The position numbers and the translations under genes were made by a program. A model generated the notes under the pieces. It did not search any database and had not been told where the DNA came from. It worked only from the letters and a program-made list of their open reading frames with translations. A DNA stretch of 29,633 nucleotides from positions 1-29,633 of the IMG/VR virus record IMGVR_UViG_3300017605_000357, one strand, 5' to 3'. Positions 5,105-13,103 of the stretch are shown piece by piece. The stretch is from a virus. Each line of letters starts with the position of its first letter. Positions within the stretch are counted from its first letter, which is position 1.

Positions 5105-5364
5105 TCAATATGTCTAGTATTACTAAAGATTTATTGGAGGCTGTTACACGCTACAATCAATTAGATAAAGAATTCTATGAAGCCAGACAAGACTTGGCTG
5201 ATTTATTAAAACAAGCAGCAGAAAACCAACAAGTAACTAATTTAGCTCGTTTAACTAAAATAAATCGAACCACAATATATTGGTTAATCAGAACGTGGAG
5301 CCGCAATGAAAACAGAAGTAGTAGAAGTAACGGCAGCGAAAGCCAGAACATTACTCCAAAATAA
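5101..5364 (+). CDS. small helix-turn-helix protein
   Basis: The protein has 87 residues from GTG 5101, which overlaps the preceding stop; ATG 5110 is an alternative start. Residues about 10-45 form an amphipathic helix with many charges. VTNLARLTKINRTTIYWLIRTW at about 46-67 reads as a helix-turn-helix of the kind that begins with a short hydrophobic helix and ends in a recognition helix. The Ser/Asn/Arg-rich tail overlaps the next gene by 59 bases. It is probably a DNA-binding regulator or accessory protein; the target is unknown. Confidence 0.6.
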   Translation: MINMSSITKDLLEAVTRYNQLDKEFYEARQDLADLLKQAAENQQVTNLARLTKINRTTIYWLIRTWSRNENRSSRSNGSESQNITPK

Positions 5365-6187
5365 TCTTTCATTTGAACGTGGTGTGGATGGCACAAATAG
5401 ACCAGTTAGCACTCGTAAAGTTAACGATTACGCTGTTGACATGCTTAAGGGTGAGTGGAAGTTAACTCATCAAGGAATTGCTTTTGATACAAAAGGAATA
5501 TTAAAAGATGGTCAGCACAGACTACTAGCAGTAGTTCAAGCCTCTGAGGAAGGTGCTCAGGAGGGCGAAGTAGTTTATTCACCAAATCCAAGAATCAAAA
5601 TCAAGTTCCAAATAACATATGGTCTTGATGCAGATACTTTTGATAAACTGGATGTTGGGTTACTAAGATCGCCAGCACAAATTTTAGCAATGGCTGGTTA
5701 TTACAACCAGTCACATCTAGCTGCATCCGCCCGTCTCTTGTATTTATTTGATACACATGAGTTTAAGTACTGGCGGAATGTAAAGGTTACTAACCACCAA
5801 ATTCTAGAAGTTGTTCGTAACACAACTCTCAGTGAATATATTTCCAATACTACCAAACTAGTTCCAATAGGATTTATTGCTGCATCTGCTACTGTAGGAT
5901 ATTACGTCTGCGAGCGAGAGTTCCCTGATGGTCCTCATCTGCAATTTATTGATGGACTAAAGACTGGTGCTAATCTAGCTAGCGACAATCCTGCATTGGC
6001 TCTTAGAGAGTACATGATTCGTTCTAAGTCTGTAGCAAAAAATCGTCGCGACTCTCACGTGCATTTGGCGTTGTATATCAAATCATGGAATGATTTTGTT
6101 ATGAAGCGTCGACGTAATGTAGTGTCTTGGCGTCAGGGTGAGAGTTTCCCAATTCCATTCGGAAAGTCAAACGATGAGCAATCTTAA
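5306..6187 (+). CDS. ParB-like domain protein
   Basis: The protein has 293 residues. Residues about 30-80 hold RPVSTRKVNDYAVDM, GEWKLTHQGIAFD and DGQHRLLAV. DGQHRL is the ParB/Srx-type signature for nucleotide or DNA binding and is often seen in phage proteins labelled ParB-like nucleases. The remainder is alpha-helical, with a helical bundle around 120-250 of unknown role. GGAG at about 5297 precedes ATG 5306. The long overlap with the previous frame is unusual but the domain requires this start. It could act in DNA processing or packaging. The fold is assigned from the motif alone. Confidence 0.6.
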   Translation: MKTEVVEVTAAKARTLLQNNLSFERGVDGTNRPVSTRKVNDYAVDMLKGEWKLTHQGIAFDTKGILKDGQHRLLAVVQASEEGAQEGEVVYSPNPRIKIKFQITYGLDADTFDKLDVGLLRSPAQILAMAGYYNQSHLAASARLLYLFDTHEFKYWRNVKVTNHQILEVVRNTTLSEYISNTTKLVPIGFIAASATVGYYVCEREFPDGPHLQFIDGLKTGANLASDNPALALREYMIRSKSVAKNRRDSHVHLALYIKSWNDFVMKRRRNVVSWRQGESFPIPFGKSNDEQS

Positions 6188-6674
6188 AACTCATACAATG
6201 AGAACTTATAATTATGCATTGCTTATGTATGATGCAATGCTGGCAGAAGCAAAAGAAGAACCTGCTGGAAATGTTGCAGTATACGGTTATCCAGCTCAAC
6301 CCAATGAGAAAGTACTAATTTTTCGTGGTACTGCTTCTAACATTGGTAATGGTCTAGGTTATACAGTATCAAATACACAACGATTTATGTCATTGTTAAA
6401 AGCAATGCGTTCTGTTACGATACTAAAAAATGGTGGTCCGGTACATCCTAGCGTTTACGCGCTACATTTCCGTCCTACTGAAAGACAATACCAAGAATTC
6501 AGAGAGCATACCAGACAAGCTAACACTTACATAATACCAAGTAAGTATGAACTTCTCTTGAGAAGCATTGAAAGTCTTAGAGACACAATGAAATTAATGA
6601 CAGATCAGATTGATGATTTGCGTGGTAGAATTAATTATTTGGAATTGATGGCGCAAGGTAAAACACCGGAGTGA
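6174..6674 (+). CDS. hypothetical protein with C-terminal coiled coil
   Basis: The protein has 166 residues. The N-terminal two thirds look like a winged-helix-type domain: a helix, the strands KVLIFRGTA, then NTQRFMSLLKAMRSVTILKNG. Residues about 125-158 form a heptad helix (LLRSIESLRDTMKLMTDQ). I chose ATG 6174 because it overlaps the end of the ParB-like gene by 14 bases; ATG 6138 would overlap it much more. It may bind DNA or a partner as an oligomer. No family is identified with confidence. Confidence 0.65.
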   Translation: MSNLKTHTMRTYNYALLMYDAMLAEAKEEPAGNVAVYGYPAQPNEKVLIFRGTASNIGNGLGYTVSNTQRFMSLLKAMRSVTILKNGGPVHPSVYALHFRPTERQYQEFREHTRQANTYIIPSKYELLLRSIESLRDTMKLMTDQIDDLRGRINYLELMAQGKTPE

Positions 6675-6677
6675 ATA

Positions 6678-6980
6678 GTGGGAGATACCACTTATGAAGA
6701 GGCAAAACGATGCCCTAAGTGTGAACAACCTGGTGTAGATATAGGTTCAGTTAGAGGACCACATGGTAGTAGAATGCATACCATACAATGCAAGAATACT
6801 CGTTGTACTTGGTATGAAACTAACTACTCAGTTCAAGTAAATCAAGATGGTTCAATTCCAGAACCATCTTTGAATAGACCAAAGTCCTATCCAGCATTGC
6901 CACAACGCAATGATGCTGATGTAGAAAGACAAATGGAAGCTATATACCAACAAACGCTCAGACAAGGAGAAACAAGATAA
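6678..6980 (+). CDS. zinc-ribbon protein of unknown function
   Basis: The protein has 100 residues and starts at GTG 6678, with CGGAGTG upstream. CPKC at about residues 12-15 and CKNTRC at about 38-43 form a typical four-Cys zinc ribbon, with HGSRMHTIQ strands between. The C-terminal 50 residues are Pro/Gln-rich and end in a charged helix. It sits just before the SNF2 helicase gene and is separated from it by a strong ribosome binding site. Such ribbons often bind DNA or RNA polymerase, but nothing here shows which. Confidence 0.7.
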   Translation: MGDTTYEEAKRCPKCEQPGVDIGSVRGPHGSRMHTIQCKNTRCTWYETNYSVQVNQDGSIPEPSLNRPKSYPALPQRNDADVERQMEAIYQQTLRQGETR

Positions 6981-7002
6981 AATTGGAGGTGACTAAAATA
7001 TC

Positions 7003-8406
7003 ATGCAATTGTTTCCGTTTCAAAAAGAGGCCGTAGAAAAGCTAAGCCCAATAGTGTCATGCCTGATTGGTGACGATATGGGTTTGGGCAAAACACATGA
7101 GGCCATAGCATTAGATTTAGCCAGGAGAGCACAGTTTCCTGGCAGAAAACTAAAGACTTTGGTTATTTGCCCATTGGCTATGGTTTCTAGTTGGACTAAA
7201 GCATGGTTTCAATGGTCACCTGACCTAAGAATTATACCAATCAACAATAAAGATAGAAGTTATTTCTTAGATCAGTTGAATGATGATTTCCATGATGTCT
7301 ATATTTGTCATTGGCCTGTTTTAAGGTTAATGCCAGAACTTAAAGATGTTAAGTGGTTTCACATTATTGCTGATGAAGCACATGCTATTCAAAATAGAAA
7401 ATCAAAACAATCTGAACACCTAAAGTTAATACCCACAGGGTACAAAACTGCCCTGACTGGTACGCCAGCTTTTGATAAGCCAGACGATCTCTGGAGTATT
7501 CTAAACTGGCTGTATCCGAGAGTTTGGTCCAGTTATTGGGCCTATTTTAATGAACATATTTTATTCAATAATCTAAACGGTTATCGAACAATTCTTGGTG
7601 TTAATAATGCAGAAAAGCTACAAGCAGAAATGCAGCATTTCTATGTTAGACGACGCAAAGAAGAAGTTCTCGAAGATCTTCCCGAAAAATACTACACAGA
7701 AGTTCGAGTAGATCTACACAAGCAACAGCAAACAGCATATGATTCAATGAAAAACAACATGCTCGCTTGGATCGGCCAGCAGGAACACCAACCTGTGGTT
7801 GCTCCGGTGGTCATCGCGCAGCTCACGCGACTACAACAATTTGCGTGTGCATTCGCAGAGTGGAATGAAGAGAAACAGAAAATGTTTCTCTCAGAACCAT
7901 CTAGCAAACTTGATGCCGTAATGGAAATCATCGAATCAACTAAACAACAGGTCGTTGTATTTAGTCAATTCGCGCAGGTAATTAAGTTGCTGGCAGCAAG
8001 GCTTGAAAAGAAAGGTATAACCTGTGGTAGATTCATTGGGGACACCTCCGCATATGAACGATCCAAGATTATCTCTGATTTTCAAGATGGAAAAATTCAA
8101 GTATTTGCTGGGACTATCGCAGCCGGCGGGGTTGGAATTACTCTTACGGCTGCCAGCATTGTTATATTCACGGATAGATCTTGGTCCAACGCTCTCAATT
8201 TGCAAGCCGAAGACAGATTACACAGAATTGGTCAGAAGTCAGCAGTTCAAGTTGTTGACATTCTTGCTAACAACACCATTGATGCCAAGCGTATCAAGGT
8301 AATTCAACAAAAATGGAGCTGGATTAAGCGTCTTATTGGAGATACAAAAGAGAATCCTGAAACTGAAGAGTTAGAGGATTTTCTAGATGATGTGGATGTA
8401 GAATGA
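7003..8406 (+). CDS. SNF2-family (superfamily 2) DNA helicase/translocase
   Basis: The protein has 467 residues, a compact SF2 enzyme without accessory domains. It has DDMGLGKTHEA (motif I, about residue 24), ADEAHAIQ (motif II, about 123), LTGTPAF (motif III, about 148), VVFSQF (motif IV, about 314), TIAAGGVGITLTAA (motif V, about 370) and RLHRIGQ (motif VI, about 405). All catalytic residues are present. GGAGGT at 6984-6989 is a good ribosome binding site, 13 bases before the ATG. The enzyme uses ATP to move along double-stranded DNA. It probably helps replication fork restart or recombination together with the nuclease and Sak4-like genes downstream. It overlaps the next gene by ATGA. Confidence 0.95.
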   Translation: MQLFPFQKEAVEKLSPIVSCLIGDDMGLGKTHEAIALDLARRAQFPGRKLKTLVICPLAMVSSWTKAWFQWSPDLRIIPINNKDRSYFLDQLNDDFHDVYICHWPVLRLMPELKDVKWFHIIADEAHAIQNRKSKQSEHLKLIPTGYKTALTGTPAFDKPDDLWSILNWLYPRVWSSYWAYFNEHILFNNLNGYRTILGVNNAEKLQAEMQHFYVRRRKEEVLEDLPEKYYTEVRVDLHKQQQTAYDSMKNNMLAWIGQQEHQPVVAPVVIAQLTRLQQFACAFAEWNEEKQKMFLSEPSSKLDAVMEIIESTKQQVVVFSQFAQVIKLLAARLEKKGITCGRFIGDTSAYERSKIISDFQDGKIQVFAGTIAAGGVGITLTAASIVIFTDRSWSNALNLQAEDRLHRIGQKSAVQVVDILANNTIDAKRIKVIQQKWSWIKRLIGDTKENPETEELEDFLDDVDVE

Positions 8407-8744
8407 CATATGACGATGAACACCAAGAAACTGGCAGTAGCAATATCAGTAAAGCTACGTTAGAATGGAAAATAAAACTAGCTGCGGCAAGAAGTCAAGC
8501 TGTGGAAGGTGAAATTCCATTACTTCTTGCTTATGAATTAGTAAATGCTGAGGTTGCCGCTGGTATTCCTTGGAGTAAATGTCAAAGCTGTGGCAGTCCA
8601 TATATGCTAAAAGCTTTTGGTGCTAGTAGTACACATTGTTCTCCATCTTGTTATGATGAAGCAGTTGCAGATTTGAACGAGGAAGTAAGTCGATCCAGAG
8701 GTGCATATGAATTCGTCGACGAATACCACGAAGATATGTACTAA
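8403..8744 (+). CDS. small protein with a four-Cys motif
   Basis: The protein has 113 residues. Residues about 18-55 form an Ala/Glu-rich amphipathic helix. CQSCGSPYMLKAFG then HCSPSC (about 60-83) look like a zinc finger with C-x2-C and C-x3-C. The C-terminus is acidic and Tyr-rich. It is coupled to the SNF2 gene by an ATGA overlap. No family is recognised; a DNA-associated accessory factor for the helicase is possible by context only. Confidence 0.65.
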   Translation: MTYDDEHQETGSSNISKATLEWKIKLAAARSQAVEGEIPLLLAYELVNAEVAAGIPWSKCQSCGSPYMLKAFGASSTHCSPSCYDEAVADLNEEVSRSRGAYEFVDEYHEDMY

Positions 8745-8784
8745 ATGGCATGAACTAGAAAGTAAAGATCATTGTAGCAAGGAG

Positions 8785-8850
8785 CGACATTGCGTGTCAG
8801 TTGATGCATATTGTAATTCATTGTTATGCAACGATGAGCACGCAATGTCG
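8785..8850 (+). promoter_or_regulatory. long stem-loop in front of the gene at 8876
   Basis: The 12 bases CGACATTGCGTG (8785-8796) are followed 42 bases later by their perfect reverse complement (8839-8850). Inside, TGCATA and TATGCA form a second helix, so the transcript folds into a long rod with an AT-rich apical loop. It lies in the largest gap of this operon, 25 bases ahead of the next start. GGAGAGG at 8862-8868 stays free outside the stem. No U-run follows, so it is not a simple terminator. It may be an RNA processing site, a translational switch, or a protein-binding operator. Confidence 0.75.
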
Positions 8851-8875
8851 TGTTGCTGCTGTGGAGAGGGAACAA

Positions 8876-9361
8876 ATGGAAGAATCAAATAAAGAAGAAT
8901 GGGTAGAAAGATTTAACAATGCATTAAGTGTTAAATGGTATGCTCAACCGGATGATCTCATTGGTGGTTGGTGTGTAAGTATTATAGATCGACCACCATC
9001 AGAAGGTCCTGGTAACATTGGTGACTTTATGTCAGAAGACATAGCCCGCCATGTAGTTGAGACTCACAATAGATGGTTGTTTCTTGAGAGAATCAAGAAT
9101 GAGATTGACAGTATAAAAGCACCATGTGGTTGTTCATCCTCATTGTCTGGAAGATTTATACATGAAGTAAATTGTACCCATTTTAGTGGAATACCTCAAA
9201 CATCATCTATCGCTACTTCACATACCAAATTAATAACTGAGGCTGTTGACGACGTTGTGAATCAATTTGTTGAAGAACGAGAAGCTCGACGTGTTAATTT
9301 TCAAACAGTAGATGAAGATACCGAAGAACCATATACATGGGATTCATTCAAATCACCATGA
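8876..9361 (+). CDS. hypothetical protein
   Basis: The protein has 161 residues and starts MEESNKEEWVERF. I chose ATG 8876 because GGAGAGG lies six to seven bases upstream. An earlier in-frame ATG at 8801 would read through the stem-loop and add a Cys-rich stretch unlike a normal N-terminus. Residues about 8-65 look alpha/beta with several Trp. CGCSSSLSGRFIHEVNC (about 82-98) may bind metal. The C-terminal third is a charged helix. I do not recognise a family. Confidence 0.7.
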   Translation: MEESNKEEWVERFNNALSVKWYAQPDDLIGGWCVSIIDRPPSEGPGNIGDFMSEDIARHVVETHNRWLFLERIKNEIDSIKAPCGCSSSLSGRFIHEVNCTHFSGIPQTSSIATSHTKLITEAVDDVVNQFVEEREARRVNFQTVDEDTEEPYTWDSFKSP

Positions 9362-9537
9362 AAAAAGAAAGAAAGTCTGAACCTATCTGTTTTAGACTTC
9401 CTGAAGATGAATTAAGATATTACAAAAGAATAGCAAAACATAGAGGAATTACTATTACCGATCTAATTACTGAAGCACTTCACCTTCTTTATTTTCCAAA
9501 AGGTCCTGAGGGCATAGAGTGGTTAGATCCCACATAG
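9358..9537 (+). CDS. ribbon-helix-helix (CopG/Arc-like) DNA-binding protein
   Basis: The protein has 59 residues. SEPICFRLPEDELRYYKRIAKHRG then ITITDLITEAL is the classic ribbon-helix-helix plan: one strand, helix A, a turn with G and helix B ending in a hydrophobic patch. ATG 9358 overlaps the previous stop (ATGA). Proteins of this size act as dimeric repressors and often bind palindromes near their own gene. A long inverted repeat lies right behind it at 9538-9584 and is a reasonable operator candidate. Confidence 0.8.
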   Translation: MKKERKSEPICFRLPEDELRYYKRIAKHRGITITDLITEALHLLYFPKGPEGIEWLDPT

Positions 9538-9584
9538 TATGTTTTTGAGCGTATACGTCTTGCACGTATGCGCACATAAACATA
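9538..9584 (+). promoter_or_regulatory. double inverted repeat between ribbon-helix-helix and VWA genes
   Basis: The inner arms GCGTATACGT (9549-9558) and ACGTATGCGC (9564-9573) pair over 10 positions with one G-T and a five-base loop. The outer arms TATGTTT (9538-9544) and AAACATA (9578-9584) also pair. No T-run follows the stem, so termination is doubtful. It may be the binding site of the ribbon-helix-helix protein encoded just upstream, or an mRNA stability element. Confidence 0.7.
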
Positions 9585-9608
9585 TTAACCACTACAGAAA
9601 GAATTAAA

Positions 9609-10643
9609 ATGAAAACGAAGTTATCGTTTCCACCAAATATTATTAATCATATCGGATTAGTACTAGATGCTTCAAGCTCTATGACTGATCGGGCTCCAAT
9701 GCTCATAAAGGTTGCAGATGGTTTAATTGCGCATCTAGCACAACGTTCTAAGGAAATGGATCAGGAAACTCGTATTTCTGTCTGGACGTTTTCGTATGCA
9801 AATGACATTAAATGTGTTGTTTGGGATATGGATGTATTGAGACTTCCTAGCATTGCTAGTTTTTATCGTCCATATGGGAGTACAGCACTAATCGATGCTA
9901 CACTTAAGAGCATTGATGATCTTGATGAGATTCCTGAACGATATGGAAATCATTCGTTCTTATTCTATGCTCTAACAGATGGTGAAGAAAATAATAGCAA
10001 GGCTAGCCCTAGCGTTCTACACTATCGTATTAGTAATCTTCCAGATCATTGGACTGCTGCGGCGCTCGTACCAAATGCAAATGGAGTGCATGAAGCTAAG
10101 CGTTTTGGTTTCCCAGCTGGTAATATTGAAATTTGGGATTCTACTTCTAATCACGGTGTTGCAGAAGTTGGCGAACGCATTCGTGTTGCAACCGATAGCT
10201 ACATGACAAATCGCGCTTCTGGCATTAGATCAACTAGAACGTTGTTCTCTACTGGTGCAGATGCTGTAAACGCTCAAACAATAGCACAAGCAGGATTAGT
10301 TCCATTACTCAACAATGAATATAAGTTGATTCCTGTTCCAAGTGATTGTGCAATCAAGGAATTCACTGAGGGTTGTGGTTTCAAGTACATTCTTGGTCGC
10401 GGATATTACGAGCTGACTAAAACTGAAACTATCCAACCACAGAAGGAAATTGCTATTGTTGAACGTAATCGCCGGGGACGAGTTTTCGTTGGACGCGATG
10501 CACGGCAAATGATTGGTTTACGCGATGAAAATGAGCGCGTCAAGCCAGATCATAACTCGGATTATGCTGTATATGTTCAATCGACTTCTGTTAACCGTAA
10601 ACTAAAGGCTGGTACAAAGTACCTATACTTGGTTCGGGACTGA
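9609..10643 (+). CDS. von Willebrand factor A domain protein
   Basis: The protein has 344 residues. Residues about 12-205 form a VWA domain. The MIDAS metal site is complete: DASSS at about 20-24, GSTALIDA at about 96 with the Thr, and ALTDGEEN near 122. There is no signal peptide or membrane segment, so it is cytoplasmic. The C-terminal 130 residues form a separate beta-rich part with no family I know. Cytoplasmic bacterial VWA proteins usually act as assembly partners of AAA ATPases. No MoxR-type ATPase is visible here, so the partner may be a host protein. The upstream site AGAAAGAA is weak. Confidence 0.85.
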   Translation: MKTKLSFPPNIINHIGLVLDASSSMTDRAPMLIKVADGLIAHLAQRSKEMDQETRISVWTFSYANDIKCVVWDMDVLRLPSIASFYRPYGSTALIDATLKSIDDLDEIPERYGNHSFLFYALTDGEENNSKASPSVLHYRISNLPDHWTAAALVPNANGVHEAKRFGFPAGNIEIWDSTSNHGVAEVGERIRVATDSYMTNRASGIRSTRTLFSTGADAVNAQTIAQAGLVPLLNNEYKLIPVPSDCAIKEFTEGCGFKYILGRGYYELTKTETIQPQKEIAIVERNRRGRVFVGRDARQMIGLRDENERVKPDHNSDYAVYVQSTSVNRKLKAGTKYLYLVRD

Positions 10644-10645
10644 GA

Positions 10646-11887
10646 ATGCCTCTAGAATTAGATCCTAATATTCAGTGGTATGTTGATAACCACCTAACAC
10701 ACCAAATCCATACGTCAGAACGAAGGGCTTTTAGAGCCTGTCGACGTAGGTGGAATTGGGTATATCGAGATATGTACCAACCACAGACCACTCCGGAACC
10801 GTTAGAATTCGGAGTGGCATTTCATGCTGCCATGGAAATCTTCTATGAACCTCGCACGTGGATGTCTCCGCTTGAGATTCGTACAGATTTAGCCTTGGTA
10901 GCATTTCGCCGTGAATGTGATAAACAGCTCAAACGCTATATGAAACTAAACTCTGATCCTGATGTTACAGTACTCGAATCATATAAGACAAGACTAGATC
11001 TTGGTCTTAACATGATTCGATACTACTGCAATAACATGAGCCCACACTATGACAAGCGTTGGACTCCAATCAGAGTTGAAATTTCTTTCGAAGTACCAAT
11101 CAAAGATCCCGACAACAAAGAACAACTTTGGTGCAAATGCGATGTTTGCTGGAGTAAATACGTTAAGTGGACTACCTCTTTAGATGAAAAAGATCCTAAA
11201 CGTAATCCTGGTAGACATATATGGATTGGTATTCCTGTAACATATGGTGGCAGACTTGATGCATTGTTCCAAGATGAGCAAGGACGATATTGGATTGTCG
11301 ACTGGAAAACGACTACTCGTCTATTAGATGAGGATGCAGAAGCATCGTTTTTGCAGCTCGATGATCAGATCACGTCCTACTTGTGGGCTCTATCACAGTA
11401 CGGAATAAATTGCGCCGGGTTCGTCTACGTCGAGATTAAAAAAACCTTCCCACAGGCACCTGAGCGGCTGAGCCGCACCTACAAAGGGTGTGCTTTCTCG
11501 ACCAACAAGCAAGCGCTCACAACATATGAACTAGCTACCAAAGTTTTTCAAACCGATGTAGCAGCATGGCAAATGGGCTTATACAATGGATATCTAAATT
11601 GGCTCAAAACTGATGGTCCAAAGTTTACTCAGAGACATCAAATTCATAAGAACGAAAACGAAATCCACAACGCTGGTATTGCAATTGCACAAGAAGCATT
11701 AGACATGATTGACAACCCACGCATATATCCTATGCCAGGTCGTTTCTCATGTAACTGGTGCTCATTCAAGCAACCATGTCTTGGTGTAAATATGGGTGAA
11801 GATTACCAATATACTCTAGATACGTTGTTTGAAAAGAAAACTCTTCTTTATTGGGAAGAAAAGCTTGCGAATGCGAGCACTGACTAA
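10646..11887 (+). CDS. PD-(D/E)XK nuclease, Cas4/RecB-like, with probable Fe-S cluster
   Basis: The protein has 413 residues. Residues about 200-245 hold the active-site pattern: GRLDALF, VDWKTTT and QITSYLWAL, giving D, D-x-K and the Q-x3-Y helix of RecB-family nucleases. A Cys at 32 (ACRRRWNWVY) and three more near the C-terminus (CNWCSFKQPC) match the four-Cys iron-sulfur site of Cas4 and AddB. It should degrade or trim DNA ends with Mg2+. It sits near the Sak4-like ATPase and SSB-like genes, fitting a role in making single-stranded ends for recombination. The segment 11410-11510 is visibly richer in GC than the rest. Confidence 0.88.
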   Translation: MPLELDPNIQWYVDNHLTHQIHTSERRAFRACRRRWNWVYRDMYQPQTTPEPLEFGVAFHAAMEIFYEPRTWMSPLEIRTDLALVAFRRECDKQLKRYMKLNSDPDVTVLESYKTRLDLGLNMIRYYCNNMSPHYDKRWTPIRVEISFEVPIKDPDNKEQLWCKCDVCWSKYVKWTTSLDEKDPKRNPGRHIWIGIPVTYGGRLDALFQDEQGRYWIVDWKTTTRLLDEDAEASFLQLDDQITSYLWALSQYGINCAGFVYVEIKKTFPQAPERLSRTYKGCAFSTNKQALTTYELATKVFQTDVAAWQMGLYNGYLNWLKTDGPKFTQRHQIHKNENEIHNAGIAIAQEALDMIDNPRIYPMPGRFSCNWCSFKQPCLGVNMGEDYQYTLDTLFEKKTLLYWEEKLANASTD

Positions 11888-11900
11888 TGGGAGAGTGCAA

Positions 11901-12218
11901 ATGATTCTACAGCCAACTAGAGTTTTTATTGAAAACAGTTTTTCAGCTAATGGCGTAGCAGTACATCTAGGTACGTACAGCAATGGTAAACTGTTAGTAG
12001 CAAAATTCATGCAATTAGAATGGGAAGAAGTTCCACCTGCTACCTCAACTCAGCCATCCTTATATTTAGACGATAATCTTGCTCGATCATTATTGGATGC
12101 ACTAGCTAGACATTATGGTGCATCCACTGATATCATTACAACACGTGAAGATTATCTACATGAGCGTAGTAGAGTTGATAAACTAATTGATAATCTCATG
12201 ATTAGGAATAATCTATGA
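11901..12218 (+). CDS. hypothetical protein
   Basis: The protein has 105 residues. The N-terminal half is beta-rich (ILQPTRVFIENSF, VAVHLGTYSNGKLLVAKF) and the C-terminal half is helical (LARSLLDALARHYG, then a charged helix). I chose ATG 11901 because GGGAG lies seven bases before it; ATG 11871 inside the nuclease gene is an alternative. It overlaps the next gene by ATGA. No function is assigned. Confidence 0.65.
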   Translation: MILQPTRVFIENSFSANGVAVHLGTYSNGKLLVAKFMQLEWEEVPPATSTQPSLYLDDNLARSLLDALARHYGASTDIITTREDYLHERSRVDKLIDNLMIRNNL

Positions 12219-12427
12219 AATCACAAAGTTTCAAAGATTATCATGTTAAAATCGCAAATCAACTAGATGCTGTACGAAGGATGGTTTGTCCATATGGTGC
12301 AGGAGAAAATGAAAGTTGCGATTGCAAGTACGGTATTTCCAATGAAACTCAACTTATTCGTTCTGAACAAACTGGATGCCCTGAACTTAGAGATTTAGTT
12401 AAGATATACAGGATGGCTAGTCAATAA
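12215..12427 (+). CDS. small Cys-containing protein
   Basis: The protein has 70 residues starting MKSQSFKDYH. CPYG and CDCKYG lie near residues 24-40 with a further Cys near 55, consistent with a small metal site. The termini look helical. It is coupled on both sides: ATGA with the previous gene and a one-base overlap with the next. Function is unknown. Confidence 0.6.
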   Translation: MKSQSFKDYHVKIANQLDAVRRMVCPYGAGENESCDCKYGISNETQLIRSEQTGCPELRDLVKIYRMASQ

Positions 12428-12642
12428 TGCCAAGAGAAGTGTATCAGTGTCAAGTTAATGGACGTTTGTCCATACAAGCCTGTGGTGCTAAAGCTGATCA
12501 AGTATATCGATGTGAAGTTATTGGTTCACACGATAATCACCAAGTTGGCGAACACACCATTAGACATTCATTGCTTGGCAATGGTTATACTTGTTCGTCT
12601 ATCCAAGAACTGGATAAAAATTATGACACCAAAACAACGTAG
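12427..12642 (+). CDS. small beta-rich Cys protein
   Basis: The protein has 71 residues starting MPREVYQCQVNG. It alternates short strands with Cys at about 8, 19, 29 and 57, so a zinc-bound beta module is possible. The TAATG junction with the previous gene supports the start. A second frame over the same DNA (from 12458) is open as well, but its proper start is most likely 12623. No family is recognised. Confidence 0.55.
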   Translation: MPREVYQCQVNGRLSIQACGAKADQVYRCEVIGSHDNHQVGEHTIRHSLLGNGYTCSSIQELDKNYDTKTT

Positions 12643-12973
12643 GGAATTTGTTGCTTCATTGCCTTGGGTAAAAAGATTGAAAACTCCAGTAGCATGTGAT
12701 GGACTACTGTATAGTAAAATGCCTTTAAGGGCTTTATACTATCATGGTCCTAAACGTAGCTTGCCACCAACTGGTACTGATCCATATAAATGTAAAAAAG
12801 TTGCATACTGGAAATTCAAAGCTTTGAAGAAATCGTGGGCCAAAGATGGTACATTCTGTATGTCACATTTATTTAGTCAAATTGACATGGATGAGCAAGA
12901 TAGAATGGATCGTTGGATAATACGTAAGTATGGTTCACTGGAGAATTGGCAACAAGAATTCTTTGGAGGCTAG
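12623..12973 (+). CDS. hypothetical basic protein
   Basis: The protein has 116 residues beginning MTPKQRREFVASLPW. It is basic and aromatic: YHGPKRSLPPTGTDPYKCKK, then a KVAYWKFKALKKSW helix, then CMSHLFSQIDMDEQDRMDRW. Three Cys and some His are spread out. The start at 12623 overlaps the previous gene by 20 bases; earlier ATG codons in this frame would overlap it almost fully. The charge suggests nucleic-acid contact, but that is a guess from composition. Confidence 0.6.
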   Translation: MTPKQRREFVASLPWVKRLKTPVACDGLLYSKMPLRALYYHGPKRSLPPTGTDPYKCKKVAYWKFKALKKSWAKDGTFCMSHLFSQIDMDEQDRMDRWIIRKYGSLENWQQEFFGG

Positions 12974-13102
12974 ATGATCTGCGATGCGTGTAAGGCAAAT
13001 CCACACGATGGAAAACCTAAGTTGTGTAGAGGTGGCACTTGGTGTGATTGTGCTCATAGATTACCAATTGAAATAAACAAAACCACTAATGAGGAGAAAT
13101 AA
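12974..13102 (+). CDS. mini-protein with two CxxC-like pairs
   Basis: The frame has 42 residues, starting MICDACKANPHDG directly after the TAG of the previous gene. Cys at 3, 6, 18, 24 and 26 plus a His at 28 (CRGGTWCDCAH) form a compact zinc-binding pattern. Its tail contains GAGGAG, the ribosome binding site of the next gene. It resembles other short zinc-ribbon proteins in this arm but shares no clear sequence with them. Confidence 0.6.
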   Translation: MICDACKANPHDGKPKLCRGGTWCDCAHRLPIEINKTTNEEK

Positions 13103-13103
13103 T

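Noticed and set aside
8701-8892. Cys-rich plus-strand frame of 63 residues
   Set aside because: It overlaps the 8403-8744 gene and the whole stem-loop at 8785-8850. Its Cys runs come from the inverted repeat and the Shine-Dalgarno region of the next gene. No ribosome binding site is present.
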